Below, piece by piece: positions 8,649 to 16,453 of a stretch of 26,726 nt of DNA. The position numbers were made by a program, and so were the translations under genes. A model generated the notes under the pieces. It was given only the letters and a program-made list of their open reading frames with translations, was not told where the DNA came from and made no database searches. This DNA is from Bacillota bacterium. Lineage in GTDB: Bacteria; Bacillota; Clostridia; Christensenellales; Aristaeellaceae. The stretch is from assembly GCA_023458835.1 (NCBI GenBank), contig JAEWWY010000200.1, forward strand, positions 1 through 26,726, given 5' to 3'. Numbering within the stretch: the first letter of the stretch is position 1; every line of letters begins with the position of its first letter.

Positions 8649-8676
8649 GGCGCAGCGGTCTTGGTTTTGTTGCGCC
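8649..8676 (+). promoter_or_regulatory. hairpin in the gdhA leader
   Basis: GGCGCA (8649-8654) pairs with TGCGCC (8671-8676) around a 16-base loop. A smaller CCCG-CAT-CGGG hairpin lies just before it. No T-run follows, so this is a leader structure and not a clear terminator. It matches no riboswitch I recognise. Confidence 0.35.
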
Positions 8677-8704
8677 CCTCCACCAATGAAAGCAGCGCTC
8701 TTTT

Positions 8705-10042
8705 GTGCCCAGTTATGCCCTGGGGATCCTGACGGAGCTTCAAAGGCGCAATGCCCATGAACCGGAATTTCTTCAAGCCGCCCAGGAGATTCTGACTACC
8801 CTCGACCCGGTGATCCAGCGCCATCCCGAATACGAACGCGCCGGGCTTCTGGAACGGCTGGTTGAGCCGGAGCGTACCATCCTCTTTCGCGTGCCATGGA
8901 TCGACGACGCCGGCCGCGTGCAGGTGAACAGGGGCTACCGCGTTCAGTTCAGCAGTGCCATCGGCCCCGTCAAGGGCGGGCTCCGGCTGCATCCCAGCGT
9001 GAATCTTTCCATTATCAAATTTCTGGGCTTCGAGCAAACCTTTAAGAATAGCTTGACGGGTCTGCCCATCGGCGGCGGCAAGGGCGGCAGCGACTTTGAC
9101 CCCAAGGGCAAGAGCGATAACGAGGTCATGCGCTTTTGCCAGAGCTTCATGACGGAGCTGTACCGCCATATCGGCCAGAATATCGACGTTCCCGCCGGGG
9201 ATATCGGCGTAGGCGGCCGGGAGATCGGGTACATGTTCGGCCAGTACAAGCGCTTAACAGGCCTCTACGAAGGCGTGCTCACCGGCAAAGGCTTGCATTA
9301 TGGCGGCAGCCTGGGCCGTACCGAGGCTACGGGTTATGGCCTGTGCTACCTGACCCAGGAAATGATGCGCCATCATGGCCATGATATCCAGGGCAAGCGG
9401 GTGGCCGTCTCCGGCTCCGGCAACGTGGCGATCTACACCGCAAAGAAAATCACGGAGATGGGTGGCCTGGTGGTGGCCATGAGCGATTCCGAAGGATATA
9501 TCGTGGACGAGAAGGGCGTTGACCTTGCGCTGGTGCAGGAGATCAAGGAAGTGCGGCGCGGGCGCATCCGGGAATATGCCGCAAGCGTGCCCCATGCCGT
9601 CTATACCCCCGGCTTCCGCGGCATTTGGGCAGTGCCAGTCCAGATCGCGCTCCCCTGTGCCACACAAAACGAGCTGGATGCGGAGGGTGCCCGGTCACTT
9701 ATCAAAAACGGCGTCATCGCTGTAGCCGAAGGCGCCAACATGCCTTCCACACTGGAAGCCGCCCACATCTTTCAGCAAAACGGCGTGCTTTTCGCACCCG
9801 GCAAGGCGGCCAATGCCGGCGGCGTAGCCGTAAGCGCCCTGGAAATGAGCCAAAATAGCCTGCGCCTTAGCTGGACCTTTGAAGAGGTGGATGCCAAGCT
9901 CTACAACATCATGAAAAACATCTTTCAAAAATCCGCCGCGGCAGCGGAAACCTATGGCATGGCAGGCAATTATATCGCCGGCGCCAATATCGCCGGCTTC
10001 CTCAAGGTAGCCGAGGCCATGCTGGCCCAAGGCGTGGTATAA
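8705..10042 (+). CDS. gdhA: NADP-type glutamate dehydrogenase
   Basis: Interconverts 2-oxoglutarate plus ammonia and glutamate with NADP(H), in the cytoplasm. The protein is 445 aa, as in hexameric GdhA of E. coli, which it closely follows from LLERLVEPERTI through the end (AEAMLAQGVV). The glutamate-binding and catalytic region is intact (VKGGLRLHPSVN, GLPIGGGKGGSDFDPKGKS, VPAGDIGVGGREIGYM). The dinucleotide-binding loop is SGSGNVA, and the following strand ends AMSDSEG. The lack of an acidic residue at the position that excludes the 2'-phosphate favours NADP. The start is GTG at 8705: an in-frame TGA lies at 8687-8689 and no in-frame ATG is available. There is no good ribosome site, which is odd for a highly expressed enzyme. 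The gene stands alone, divergent from the glycosyltransferase-like gene, with its own promoter and leader. Confidence 0.95.
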   Translation: MPSYALGILTELQRRNAHEPEFLQAAQEILTTLDPVIQRHPEYERAGLLERLVEPERTILFRVPWIDDAGRVQVNRGYRVQFSSAIGPVKGGLRLHPSVNLSIIKFLGFEQTFKNSLTGLPIGGGKGGSDFDPKGKSDNEVMRFCQSFMTELYRHIGQNIDVPAGDIGVGGREIGYMFGQYKRLTGLYEGVLTGKGLHYGGSLGRTEATGYGLCYLTQEMMRHHGHDIQGKRVAVSGSGNVAIYTAKKITEMGGLVVAMSDSEGYIVDEKGVDLALVQEIKEVRRGRIREYAASVPHAVYTPGFRGIWAVPVQIALPCATQNELDAEGARSLIKNGVIAVAEGANMPSTLEAAHIFQQNGVLFAPGKAANAGGVAVSALEMSQNSLRLSWTFEEVDAKLYNIMKNIFQKSAAAAETYGMAGNYIAGANIAGFLKVAEAMLAQGVV

Positions 10043-10076
10043 GGTTACGATGGGGGCGCCGTCCCCATGCGAAAGA

Positions 10077-10133
10077 GGCTGGCGAAACAAGCGGTGCGAG
10101 CGATAGCGGGTTAGCATGCCGATTGAGCCAGCC
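10077..10133. repeat. inverted repeat with structured loop downstream of gdhA
   Basis: GGCTGGC (10077-10083) is complementary to GCCAGCC (10127-10133). The 43-base interior is rich in GCG/AGC and could fold further. It is possibly a REP-like element or an RNA structure at the 3' end of the gdhA message. No known RNA family is recognised. Confidence 0.35.
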
Positions 10134-10208
10134 GGAATGCATCCCTTTGGAATACCCTATAGAGAAATAATAAAGAGAGCATGATCTTTTACTGTTGTCT
10201 GAGCATGA

Positions 10209-10234
10209 GGGGCGGTTTAATAGCCGTCCCTTTT
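10209..10234 (+). terminator. rho-independent terminator, probably of gdhA
   Basis: GGGGCGGT (10209-10216) pairs with GCCGTCCC (10223-10230) with two G-U pairs, a 6-base loop and a following TTTT. It lies about 170 bases after the gdhA stop. Confidence 0.55.
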
Positions 10235-10306
10235 GCTTGCGCTGTTATTTAAGGAGATGTTGAAAGCGTTAACGGGATGGCTGTCAGATGGGTATGCTCT
10301 CTTCCT

Positions 10307-10320
10307 GGCTATCGATAGCC
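10307..10320. repeat. 14-bp perfect palindrome
   Basis: GGCTATCGATAGCC reads the same on both strands. It lies 8 bases before the left arm of the larger inverted repeat and may be part of the same element, or a protein-binding site. Confidence 0.4.
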
Positions 10321-10328
10321 GCTGCTAT

Positions 10329-10452
10329 GCGGGCGGTTGATAATCGTTCCTACGGTGCAGTTTGTTTATTGGCTTCACTACCGGAGCATGCGCGAACCGG
10401 AGGAAAAATCAACAAACACATGACGTCGTAGGGGCGATTATCAATCGCCCGC
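10329..10452. repeat. MITE-like element with 26-bp imperfect terminal inverted repeats
   Basis: The left arm 10329-10354 (begins GCGGGCGGTTGATAATCG) and right arm 10427-10452 (ends ATTATCAATCGCCCGC) match at 23 of 26 positions when one is reverse-complemented. The similarity continues more weakly inward through a TTTGTTTATT-like stretch. The total length is about 124 bp and there is no coding capacity. Similar short repeats of the GTAGGGGCGATT type are, as I recall, common between genes in some Firmicutes genomes. No target-site duplication was established. Confidence 0.55.
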
Positions 10453-10562
10453 CTGCGCCGGTTCATTTGTTTGTTTCGTGCGGAGGGCGGGGGCGGGGAT
10501 CCTGAGTCGCAGGCAGCGCCTTGGCTGTAAAGCTTTGAGCACAATGCGAGGGATAGAGTCCC

Positions 10563-10591
10563 TTGCCTGGATCGTTATATAATGGTATACT
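10563..10591 (+). promoter_or_regulatory. promoter of the carboxypeptidase gene
   Basis: TTGCCT (10563-10568), a 17-base spacer and TATACT (10586-10591) precede the ATG at 10620 by about 30 bases. A second -10-like TATAAT overlaps at 10578-10583 but has no matching -35. Confidence 0.5.
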
Positions 10592-10619
10592 GATATTATT
10601 GAAAAATTTGGGAGGCAGC

Positions 10620-11702
10620 ATGCGCAGCGACAGGCGGAAAAAAAGGCGGAATATACCTCAAATCACCGGCTATGTGCTGCTTTGCATACTATTGATAGCC
10701 GTCGGCTGGCTGGGTGCCAATGTGGCGGCATTGTCCGGGCACACGGCGGAGGAAATGCGCCTGACGCCCACTCCCGCCCCATCCGCCGGGCTCATACAAT
10801 TGATCACCCAGGACCCCAGCCAGCCAACGCCAACGCCCACCGAGCAAATGCTCCGCAACGGTGCCAAGGGCGAGGAAGTGGAGAAGCTGCAATCACGTTT
10901 GAAGGAACTGGGCTTTTATGACGGTGAGGTGGACGGGCAGTTCGGCAACGGCACCAAGGCTGCCGTCACGCTCTTCCAGGCGCAGCACGGGCTGGAAGCC
11001 GACGGGATCGTAGGCCCGGCCACCAAGGAACTGGTGTATTCCGACCAGGCCCAGCGCATCGTCGTCACACCAACCCCTCCGCCCGCGCCTACGCCCGATC
11101 CCAGTTCCATCGCAGCCGGCCGGCCGATGCTTGTAAACAGGCAAAACCTTATCCCGGAAGATTTTAAGCCCCGCCAGTTGGTAAACATGGCAAAGGAATG
11201 CCCCAGCGATATCGTCACCATCAAGGGCAACGAAATCCAAGGGGAAAAAGAAGCTGTGGATGCCTTGGTCACCATGCTTCGAGCCGCCCACAAGGATGGG
11301 ATCACCGTCTGGCAGGTGAGCGCGGGATACCGTTCCGTAGCGTATCAAAAGCAGTTGTTTGATGAAAAAGTATCCGCCTATCTCGCGGAGGGAAGGAAGC
11401 GCGAAAGCGCCATTTCCGCCACCCGCCTCACCGTGGCCGATCCCGGGGCCAGCGAGCACCATACCGGCCTGGCTTTTGACATTACCGTGCCCGGCACCAC
11501 CTTCAAGGGCACGCCGCAATCGCTTTGGCTGGCCGCCCATTGCTGGGATTACGGCTTCATCATCCGCTACGAGGAAGACAAGGAAAAAATCACCGGCTAC
11601 ATCGCGGAACCCTGGCACATCCGCTACGTGGGGCTCCCCCACAGCACCCTTATGCGGGACCATGCCTGGTGCCTGGAAGAATACCTGGAGCAGTTGACCT
11701 GA
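10620..11702 (+). CDS. membrane-anchored VanY-type D-alanyl-D-alanine carboxypeptidase with peptidoglycan-binding domain
   Basis: Trims the terminal D-Ala from peptidoglycan stem peptides outside the membrane. In 360 aa the order is: basic cytoplasmic start (RRKKRR); membrane anchor (about 15-38); a Thr/Pro linker; a PG_binding_1 domain (about 78-138: LRNGAKGEEVEKLQSRLKEL...DGIVGPATKEL); a second Pro-rich linker; and the M15B peptidase domain (about 165-355). The zinc and catalytic residues are visible: SAGYRS, then SEHHTGLAFD (H and D ligands), and EPWHIRYV (catalytic Glu and third ligand His). The start is ATG 10620 with GGGAGG four bases before it. An upstream in-frame TTG at 10563 lies inside the -35 element and is not used. 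It is monocistronic between a promoter and a strong terminator. Confidence 0.92.
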   Translation: MRSDRRKKRRNIPQITGYVLLCILLIAVGWLGANVAALSGHTAEEMRLTPTPAPSAGLIQLITQDPSQPTPTPTEQMLRNGAKGEEVEKLQSRLKELGFYDGEVDGQFGNGTKAAVTLFQAQHGLEADGIVGPATKELVYSDQAQRIVVTPTPPPAPTPDPSSIAAGRPMLVNRQNLIPEDFKPRQLVNMAKECPSDIVTIKGNEIQGEKEAVDALVTMLRAAHKDGITVWQVSAGYRSVAYQKQLFDEKVSAYLAEGRKRESAISATRLTVADPGASEHHTGLAFDITVPGTTFKGTPQSLWLAAHCWDYGFIIRYEEDKEKITGYIAEPWHIRYVGLPHSTLMRDHAWCLEEYLEQLT

Positions 11703-11714
11703 ACCATGCGACAA

Positions 11715-11751
11715 GGCCGCCCCCGCAGATGCGGGAGCGGCCGTCTTTTTT
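11715..11751 (+). terminator. strong rho-independent terminator
   Basis: A 12-bp stem with one mismatch (11715-11726 with 11731-11742) and a 4-base AGAT loop is followed by a run of six T (11746-11751). It lies 12 bases after the carboxypeptidase stop. The remaining 180 bases up to the convergent gene hold only a small GCTTGC/GCAAGC hairpin near 11890. Confidence 0.9.
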
Positions 11752-11933
11752 ATGCTGCCTTGAAAGCAGATGCAAATGTGCCGGACCATATAGGCAGATG
11801 GTTGATTGATGGCATTCCAGATCATTATTGCGTTGAGGCCTGTATCCTTGGAAAAATCGGAGCAATCCGCATGCAGCCAATCGTTCGGGGGCTTGCTTTC
11901 GCCGCAAGCGCCGGCAGCATGCGGCTCAGCCGC

Positions 11934-13199
11934 TCATGAGGCGAGGTCAATGCCTGCGTTGCTCCTGGCCTTATCAGGTACCTGCGCCTGCTTCCGTACT
12001 GCCCACCACCTGACCCACATCACCGTCAATGCCACAGCGGTCCCGGCGCTGAACCAGGCCGTCAGCATGCCATAGAAGCGGATACAGTTCAGTTCCGGGC
12101 TTTTAAACTCCTGCAGCCGGGCGGCACTTTGCCATACCCGCCAGAAGGCAATTTGGATGTCCTTCCATTCCACCAGGATGGCCGGCACCCATTCGGTGAA
12201 GGTATACACAGGCTCCACCAGATACGTGATCAGCCAGGAGATCATGAATACCAGCACGCCATACCCTGCGGCCAGCGCCAGAATCCCAAGGGTGAGGCGG
12301 GGCATCAGCCTGACCGCGTATTCCCTGGAAAGCCGCTGGCGGTAATCGGCAAAAAAGCGTTTGAATTGGCCGTTCCAGATGGAAAGCAGCCGGAAGAACA
12401 CCGCCGCGCCGGTAAAGAACAGCAGCACCCGGACGGGCAGCATGGCCCCCATGGCCTCCTTGCCCAGGTCAATGAGCGTTCCGCCCGCTTTCCAGCTTTC
12501 CATGGCCGTGGCAAAGGTGGACCGCGCCCCCGCGCCGGGGATGGGCCGGGCCGTCACCTGCAAGGCCTGCAACTGTATCTCCTTGTCCCATAAATACTGA
12601 AGCGGGACATATGCGCCATAATCCTCACTGTCGCCCACCGCTTTTGTATGCCTTAAAATACCGACCACCGTAAACTTTATATCGGAGATGGTCACCGTAC
12701 GGCCGATGGGCTGGGCAATTTTGAAAAGCGCCAAAGCAAGCTTCTCATCCAGGAGAATGACGTCCGCGCCCCTTTTCAGCTCTTCCGGGTAGAACAGCCG
12801 TCCAAAGTGCAGATATTGGGGCTGCAGCTTGAATGCGTTCTCGTTCAGGGCGGTGAGCCTGGCCTGCTTCGTTTCGTTCGTATCACCGGTCATGCTGGCT
12901 TTCTCCAGGATGCCGTTCATGGTATATGCTTCCATGATGCCATTCCAGCTCCCGGCCGCGGTTTTCAGGTTGTCCCACAGGGTCAGCGCAGCCTGGTTGG
13001 GCTTGGGGGCCGGCGTACTCTCCTGATCCTCCTGTTGCTGGTCCTGCTGGTCCTGCTGCCGGTTATCTGGCTCCATCTGCGGGGCAGGAATCAAATACTG
13101 CAGATCACGGCCCACGGCGTTTATCTGAAAGGCCGACAATATGAGCACGGCGGCGCAGACAAAAAGCGCCAGAAAGCCCCGTAATTTCTTTTCCTTCAT
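11934..13199 (-). CDS. MacB periplasmic-domain-like membrane protein
   Basis: A 421-aa protein with an N-terminal membrane helix (about 8-28) and a Gln/Asp-rich low-complexity linker (45-68). A large extracytoplasmic domain follows, then three more helices (about 250-272, 300-325 and 375-402). The segment LHFGRLFYPEELKRGADVIL, then LALALF, PIGRTVTI and FTVVGILRH, then YVPLQYL, follows the MacB_PCD pattern seen in MacB/FtsX-type permeases. The membrane part is not a recognisable FtsX domain, and no ATPase is encoded nearby. It is the last gene of the SBP1 operon, 19 bases after the adaptor gene, with an AAGGAG ribosome site. The likely partner is the adaptor. Its function (efflux, mechanotransmission or scaffold) is unknown. 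Confidence 0.6.
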   Translation of the reverse strand: MKEKKLRGFLALFVCAAVLILSAFQINAVGRDLQYLIPAPQMEPDNRQQDQQDQQQEDQESTPAPKPNQAALTLWDNLKTAAGSWNGIMEAYTMNGILEKASMTGDTNETKQARLTALNENAFKLQPQYLHFGRLFYPEELKRGADVILLDEKLALALFKIAQPIGRTVTISDIKFTVVGILRHTKAVGDSEDYGAYVPLQYLWDKEIQLQALQVTARPIPGAGARSTFATAMESWKAGGTLIDLGKEAMGAMLPVRVLLFFTGAAVFFRLLSIWNGQFKRFFADYRQRLSREYAVRLMPRLTLGILALAAGYGVLVFMISWLITYLVEPVYTFTEWVPAILVEWKDIQIAFWRVWQSAARLQEFKSPELNCIRFYGMLTAWFSAGTAVALTVMWVRWWAVRKQAQVPDKARSNAGIDLAS

Positions 13200-13218
13200 G
13201 GCGTCTCCTTCCGGCAGC

Positions 13219-14574
13219 TCAATCGATGTATTGCATCACGGTGCCGCCATCGGTCAGCGCCCGGTCTTCCCCATCGGCAATCTCCTGATAATCCATCTCC
13301 TGCTGGATGGATACCACGGTGTCGCCCCGCTCCAATACGTTAACAGGGTACTTGACCACCTTCATGGAGCTGGAACCCAGGAAGCCGCCCCAACTGCGCT
13401 CGATGCGGTACACATAATCCTGACCTTCGGCCTCGTTGCGCACGGCGCTGGCAGGCATCAACGTGGCGGATTCCTTGGCCCTGTAGGTGACCTTTACTTC
13501 GGTATTGCCGTCGGTGACCATGCGGGTAATGCCGCCCTTGATAGAGATAATGTTATCTGTCAGCGTAATGTACACATACTTTTTCCCGTCGCCTTCCAGC
13601 ACGGTCTTTTCCACCGAGGTCCGTTCGGAGCCGTAATCCCCCGCCACATCCACCCTGGTCCCATCCGCGATGGGCTTGTTCAGGGTAGTGATGTCCGCCC
13701 GCAAGACCGGCGCGACATTCTCCTGGCTCAGGGTGAAAGCTTTCTTCTTTCCATCATACGTCTCGCCGTTTTTCACATCTATGGATTCAACATATCCGTC
13801 ATGGGGTGCGGTGATCGTGGTCAGCGTGTCCTTGCGGCCCGCCAATGCCACCATGTCGTCGGATATGGTGTTCAGCTCCTTCAAAAGCGCGTTGCGCTCG
13901 TTGATATACTTGAAGGTGGAGCTTCTGACCCTTGTCTTTGCGCTGTTGAAGGACTTGAAAAAGGCATCATATACTTCATCGTAGGCTGTCTTGGCAGCCT
14001 GGACCGCCGTTACCGCCTGCGTCAATTCGTCCTTCCCGGCGGCCTGCTCCGGCCATGCCGCGATATCCGCCCCAAGGGCAATGCCCTGGCGCAGCGCCAG
14101 GGTGCGGGCATTATGCTCCGCCGTCACCAGCGCGGTCTGCTTCTCCATCACGTCGTCATACATATCGTTTTGCCCGCTGGTTCTGGAGGCGCTGCGGTTT
14201 TCGATATCCTTGTCCATCAGCCCTTTTGCCTTCTCGTCGTATTTATCCTTAAGCTCCTTCCAGTCTTTTTCAAAGTCCGGCAGGGTAGCGAGAAACAGCG
14301 TTTCCCCCGCCTTCACATGGTGACCCGGGCGCACGTATACCTTATCCACCACGATATTGCTTTTGGCCGCATCGCTGATGATATGGTCCGTTGTCTCGGG
14401 AAAGTACACCTTCGCATTCAGCGTAATCTTCTGCTCCAGCCTTCCGCGGCTGGCCTGCACGATTTTAATCTTGGGGGTGGTGATGGTCATGACCGTTTTG
14501 GCAAAGAACATGCACAGCGCCACCGTCACCGCAAGAATGACAAGGCCTTTCAGCGCGATCCTTTTCAGCTTCAT
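13219..14574 (-). CDS. HlyD/RND-type membrane fusion (adaptor) protein
   Basis: A 451-aa protein with one N-terminal membrane helix (about 8-28). After it comes the first half of a lipoyl-like hybrid motif (VDKVYVRPGHHVKAGETLFLA, about 74-94). A long charged helical hairpin follows (about 97-258). The second lipoyl half (TTITAPHDGYVESIDVKNGETYDG) comes next, and finally beta-barrel-like domains (LRADI...VDVAG...VKVTYRAKESATLMPASAV). This is the layout of periplasmic adaptor subunits such as MacA/HlyD, here in a probably monoderm host, where such proteins pair with MacB-like permeases. The gene sits between a sugar permease and the MacB-domain protein with gaps of 22 and 19 bases. The ribosome site is distant (GAGAGGAG about 13 bases before ATG). 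Confidence 0.8.
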   Translation of the reverse strand: MKLKRIALKGLVILAVTVALCMFFAKTVMTITTPKIKIVQASRGRLEQKITLNAKVYFPETTDHIISDAAKSNIVVDKVYVRPGHHVKAGETLFLATLPDFEKDWKELKDKYDEKAKGLMDKDIENRSASRTSGQNDMYDDVMEKQTALVTAEHNARTLALRQGIALGADIAAWPEQAAGKDELTQAVTAVQAAKTAYDEVYDAFFKSFNSAKTRVRSSTFKYINERNALLKELNTISDDMVALAGRKDTLTTITAPHDGYVESIDVKNGETYDGKKKAFTLSQENVAPVLRADITTLNKPIADGTRVDVAGDYGSERTSVEKTVLEGDGKKYVYITLTDNIISIKGGITRMVTDGNTEVKVTYRAKESATLMPASAVRNEAEGQDYVYRIERSWGGFLGSSSMKVVKYPVNVLERGDTVVSIQQEMDYQEIADGEDRALTDGGTVMQYID

Positions 14575-14596
14575 AACCCAAGTAGCTCCTCTCCCG

Positions 14597-15505
14597 CTAT
14601 TTCAGCTCGCTGAGCGCCACGCCCAGCAGTATGTCTTCCTGGAAGTAAAAATAGATGAACAGCGCCGGAAGAATGTACAGCGCCGCGCCGGCAAAGGCCA
14701 CATCCGCCCCTTCGACGCTCAGTTGGTTGAACATCACCGACAGGGGCTGATCCGCCGTTCTGTTGCTCAGGTACACCAGCGGCTGTTCCACCATATTCCA
14801 GCAATCCGCAAAGGACAGGGCCGCGGCCGCGCCCAGGATGGGCCGGCAGACGGGTATCACCACATGGGCATAGCAGCGGAAGGTGCCGGCCCCGTCCATC
14901 ATCCCCGCCTCCAGCAATTCGCCGGGCAGGCTGATCATGTACTGGCGCAAAAGGAAGATGTAGAAGGGAGAAAACAGCATGGGCAATATCACCGCCCAAG
15001 GCGTTTCCATCAGCCCCATCCAGCGCAGGGTGATCACGCTGGGCGCCATCGTCACCTGAAAGGGCAGCACCATCAGCATCAATATGCCGAAGAACAGCGC
15101 ATCCCGGCCCTTGAAATGGAAGCGGCTCAGGGCATAGGCCATCATCGGGATCACGGCGGCCTGGCCAAGCAAAATGGCCGCGGTGTACTTGGCGGAGTTC
15201 ACAAACAGCTTCAGGTACTGGGGCTCCTCGATCAGTATCTTGTAATACTGCCGTATGGAAGCCATGGCCGGGGAGATGAGCACATCCAGCCACTTGGTTT
15301 CATCATAGTTGCCCCGAAGCTTCAAATATGCGTCCATCTCCCCCTTGGGGAAGAAGGAGTACAGGAATGTAAAAAAGATGGGGATCAGGATCAATACCGC
15401 AATGGCCGACAGGAGCAAAACGGATATTGCCCGCCCCAAATGCAGCCGCCTGCGGTGGTGTAGGGCGCGTGCCGCCGGCTTTACGTAAGTGGTCTGCGTT
15501 TGCAT
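14597..15505 (-). CDS. CUT1-family carbohydrate ABC permease (MalG-like)
   Basis: A 302-aa inner-membrane permease with the normal size and six likely helices. The cytoplasmic coupling loop LPGELLEAGMMDGAGTFRCYAHVVIPVCRP (about 203-232) is a good EAA motif of the MalG type, where the ATPase docks. The N-terminus is long, cytoplasmic and basic, before the first helix (about 28-50). The periplasmic segment after helix 1 (LKLRGNYDETKWLDVL) is typical for this family. It starts 15 bases after the partner permease, with GGAGGAGAG as ribosome site. No ATPase gene is nearby. CUT1 systems of Gram-positives often share one MsmX/MsiK-type ATPase encoded elsewhere, and that is presumed here. The substrate is probably an oligosaccharide or glycan fragment, by family only. 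Confidence 0.88.
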   Translation of the reverse strand: MQTQTTYVKPAARALHHRRRLHLGRAISVLLLSAIAVLILIPIFFTFLYSFFPKGEMDAYLKLRGNYDETKWLDVLISPAMASIRQYYKILIEEPQYLKLFVNSAKYTAAILLGQAAVIPMMAYALSRFHFKGRDALFFGILMLMVLPFQVTMAPSVITLRWMGLMETPWAVILPMLFSPFYIFLLRQYMISLPGELLEAGMMDGAGTFRCYAHVVIPVCRPILGAAAALSFADCWNMVEQPLVYLSNRTADQPLSVMFNQLSVEGADVAFAGAALYILPALFIYFYFQEDILLGVALSELK

Positions 15506-15520
15506 GGCATCTCTCCTCCC

Positions 15521-16420
15521 CTACACCTGATTGGGCGAGCGCACGGCTTTGGTCAAATACATCATGCCGAACAGTATGAACACGATGATGGCAAAGCTGT
15601 AGGCGGCGGTAGTCACATCCTGGTAATCCAGGCGCATGAACTTGTTGTTCATAAAATGCTGGAGCGTATACACCGTATCGTCGGGATACGCCCCGCCGAT
15701 GAAGTATACCTCCTTGAAAATCTTGAAGGCATTCACCCAGGCCAGCATGAACACCAGGAAGGCCGTGGGGATCAGCAGCGGCAGCGTGATCTTTGTCTCC
15801 CGCTGAAAGGCGTTGGCTCCTTCCAGGCTGGCATACTCATAGTACGCTTCCGGCACGGTTTGAAGCGCCGCGGCAAAGATCACCACGGAGAAGCCAAGGT
15901 TCTTCCAAATGTAGAGCAAAACCACAGGCACCCGGAGGGCGCCGCCCTCCAGCCACAGCACACGGCTTATCCCCAGCCCCACCAGGATGCGGTTCATGAC
16001 GCCGCCGTAGTCGAACATCAGCAGCCATATGAGCAGCAGCGCCGAAGAGGGCATCAGGTAGGGCAGCAGCAGCGCGTTGCGGAAGAATGCCCCCCTTTGC
16101 CTGAGCGTTCTGAGCATGGCGGCCAGCACAAACGACATGAGCCAGATCACAGGCGCACACAGCAGCGACAGCTCCATGGTGTTTTTCAGCCCCACCCGGA
16201 ACATTTCATTCTGCCATATTTCCTTGTAATTCTGGAACCATACGAAATTGCTTTTGAAGGAGCCGTCCGTCAGGCTGTAATAAATGCCCCCGATAAACGG
16301 GGCCAGATAAAAGGCCGTCAATCCGAGTAAGCCGGGCAGCAAAAACAGCCAGACGCTTTTTTTCCGCCGGAACAATCGCTTGTTCCTCCCTTCCTTTGGC
16401 AGCCGGCGCGCCCGGGTCAT
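15521..16420 (-). CDS. CUT1-family carbohydrate ABC permease (MalF/LplB-like)
   Basis: A 299-aa permease and the usual partner of the MalG-like subunit. The basic N-terminus (RLPKEGRNKRLFRRKKS) precedes the first helix, and LFLLPGLLGLTAFYLAPFIGGIYYSL is the standard start of MalF/UgpA-type permeases. The coupling loop YEYASLEGANAFQRETKITLPLL matches the EAA motif. Its start (GGGAGAA ribosome site) is 33 bases after SBP1. The first 15 codons and the SBP1-permease gap have a decayed duplicate at 18939-19014, downstream of SBP2. That is evidence that this gene was once present twice. Confidence 0.88.
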   Translation of the reverse strand: MTRARRLPKEGRNKRLFRRKKSVWLFLLPGLLGLTAFYLAPFIGGIYYSLTDGSFKSNFVWFQNYKEIWQNEMFRVGLKNTMELSLLCAPVIWLMSFVLAAMLRTLRQRGAFFRNALLLPYLMPSSALLLIWLLMFDYGGVMNRILVGLGISRVLWLEGGALRVPVVLLYIWKNLGFSVVIFAAALQTVPEAYYEYASLEGANAFQRETKITLPLLIPTAFLVFMLAWVNAFKIFKEVYFIGGAYPDDTVYTLQHFMNNKFMRLDYQDVTTAAYSFAIIVFILFGMMYLTKAVRSPNQV

Positions 16421-16453
16421 TTCTCCCGGAGCGCTGCCGGCCTTTGATGGTAC

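Larger units (their letters stand above)
10043..10562. other. gene-free stretch after gdhA with several palindromic elements
   Basis: Over 500 bases without a convincing gene. In order it contains a short ATGGGG/CCCCAT hairpin (10050-10068), a 7-bp inverted repeat enclosing a structured-looking segment (10077-10133), a terminator (10209-10234), a 14-bp perfect palindrome (10307-10320) and a MITE-like inverted repeat (10329-10452). The density of dyads suggests insertion of small non-coding repeat elements between gdhA and the carboxypeptidase gene. Confidence 0.6.

Noticed and set aside
8483..9169. N-terminal extension of the glycosyltransferase-like frame
   Set aside because: The frame stays open past 8482 but crosses the divergent promoters and gdhA. 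The ATG at 8482 has a GGGAGG ribosome site and matches the start of the family.
10257..10340. small open frame of 27 codons beginning MLKALTGW
   Set aside because: AAGGAG abuts the ATG with no spacer, there is no promoter, and the frame ends inside the repeat arm.
13141..14613. 490-codon plus-strand open frame
   Set aside because: It is antisense to the HlyD-like adaptor gene, which has clear family motifs, a membrane anchor and operon spacing. The plus-strand translation resembles nothing and is His/Gly/Arg-rich, as mirror frames of GC-rich genes are.
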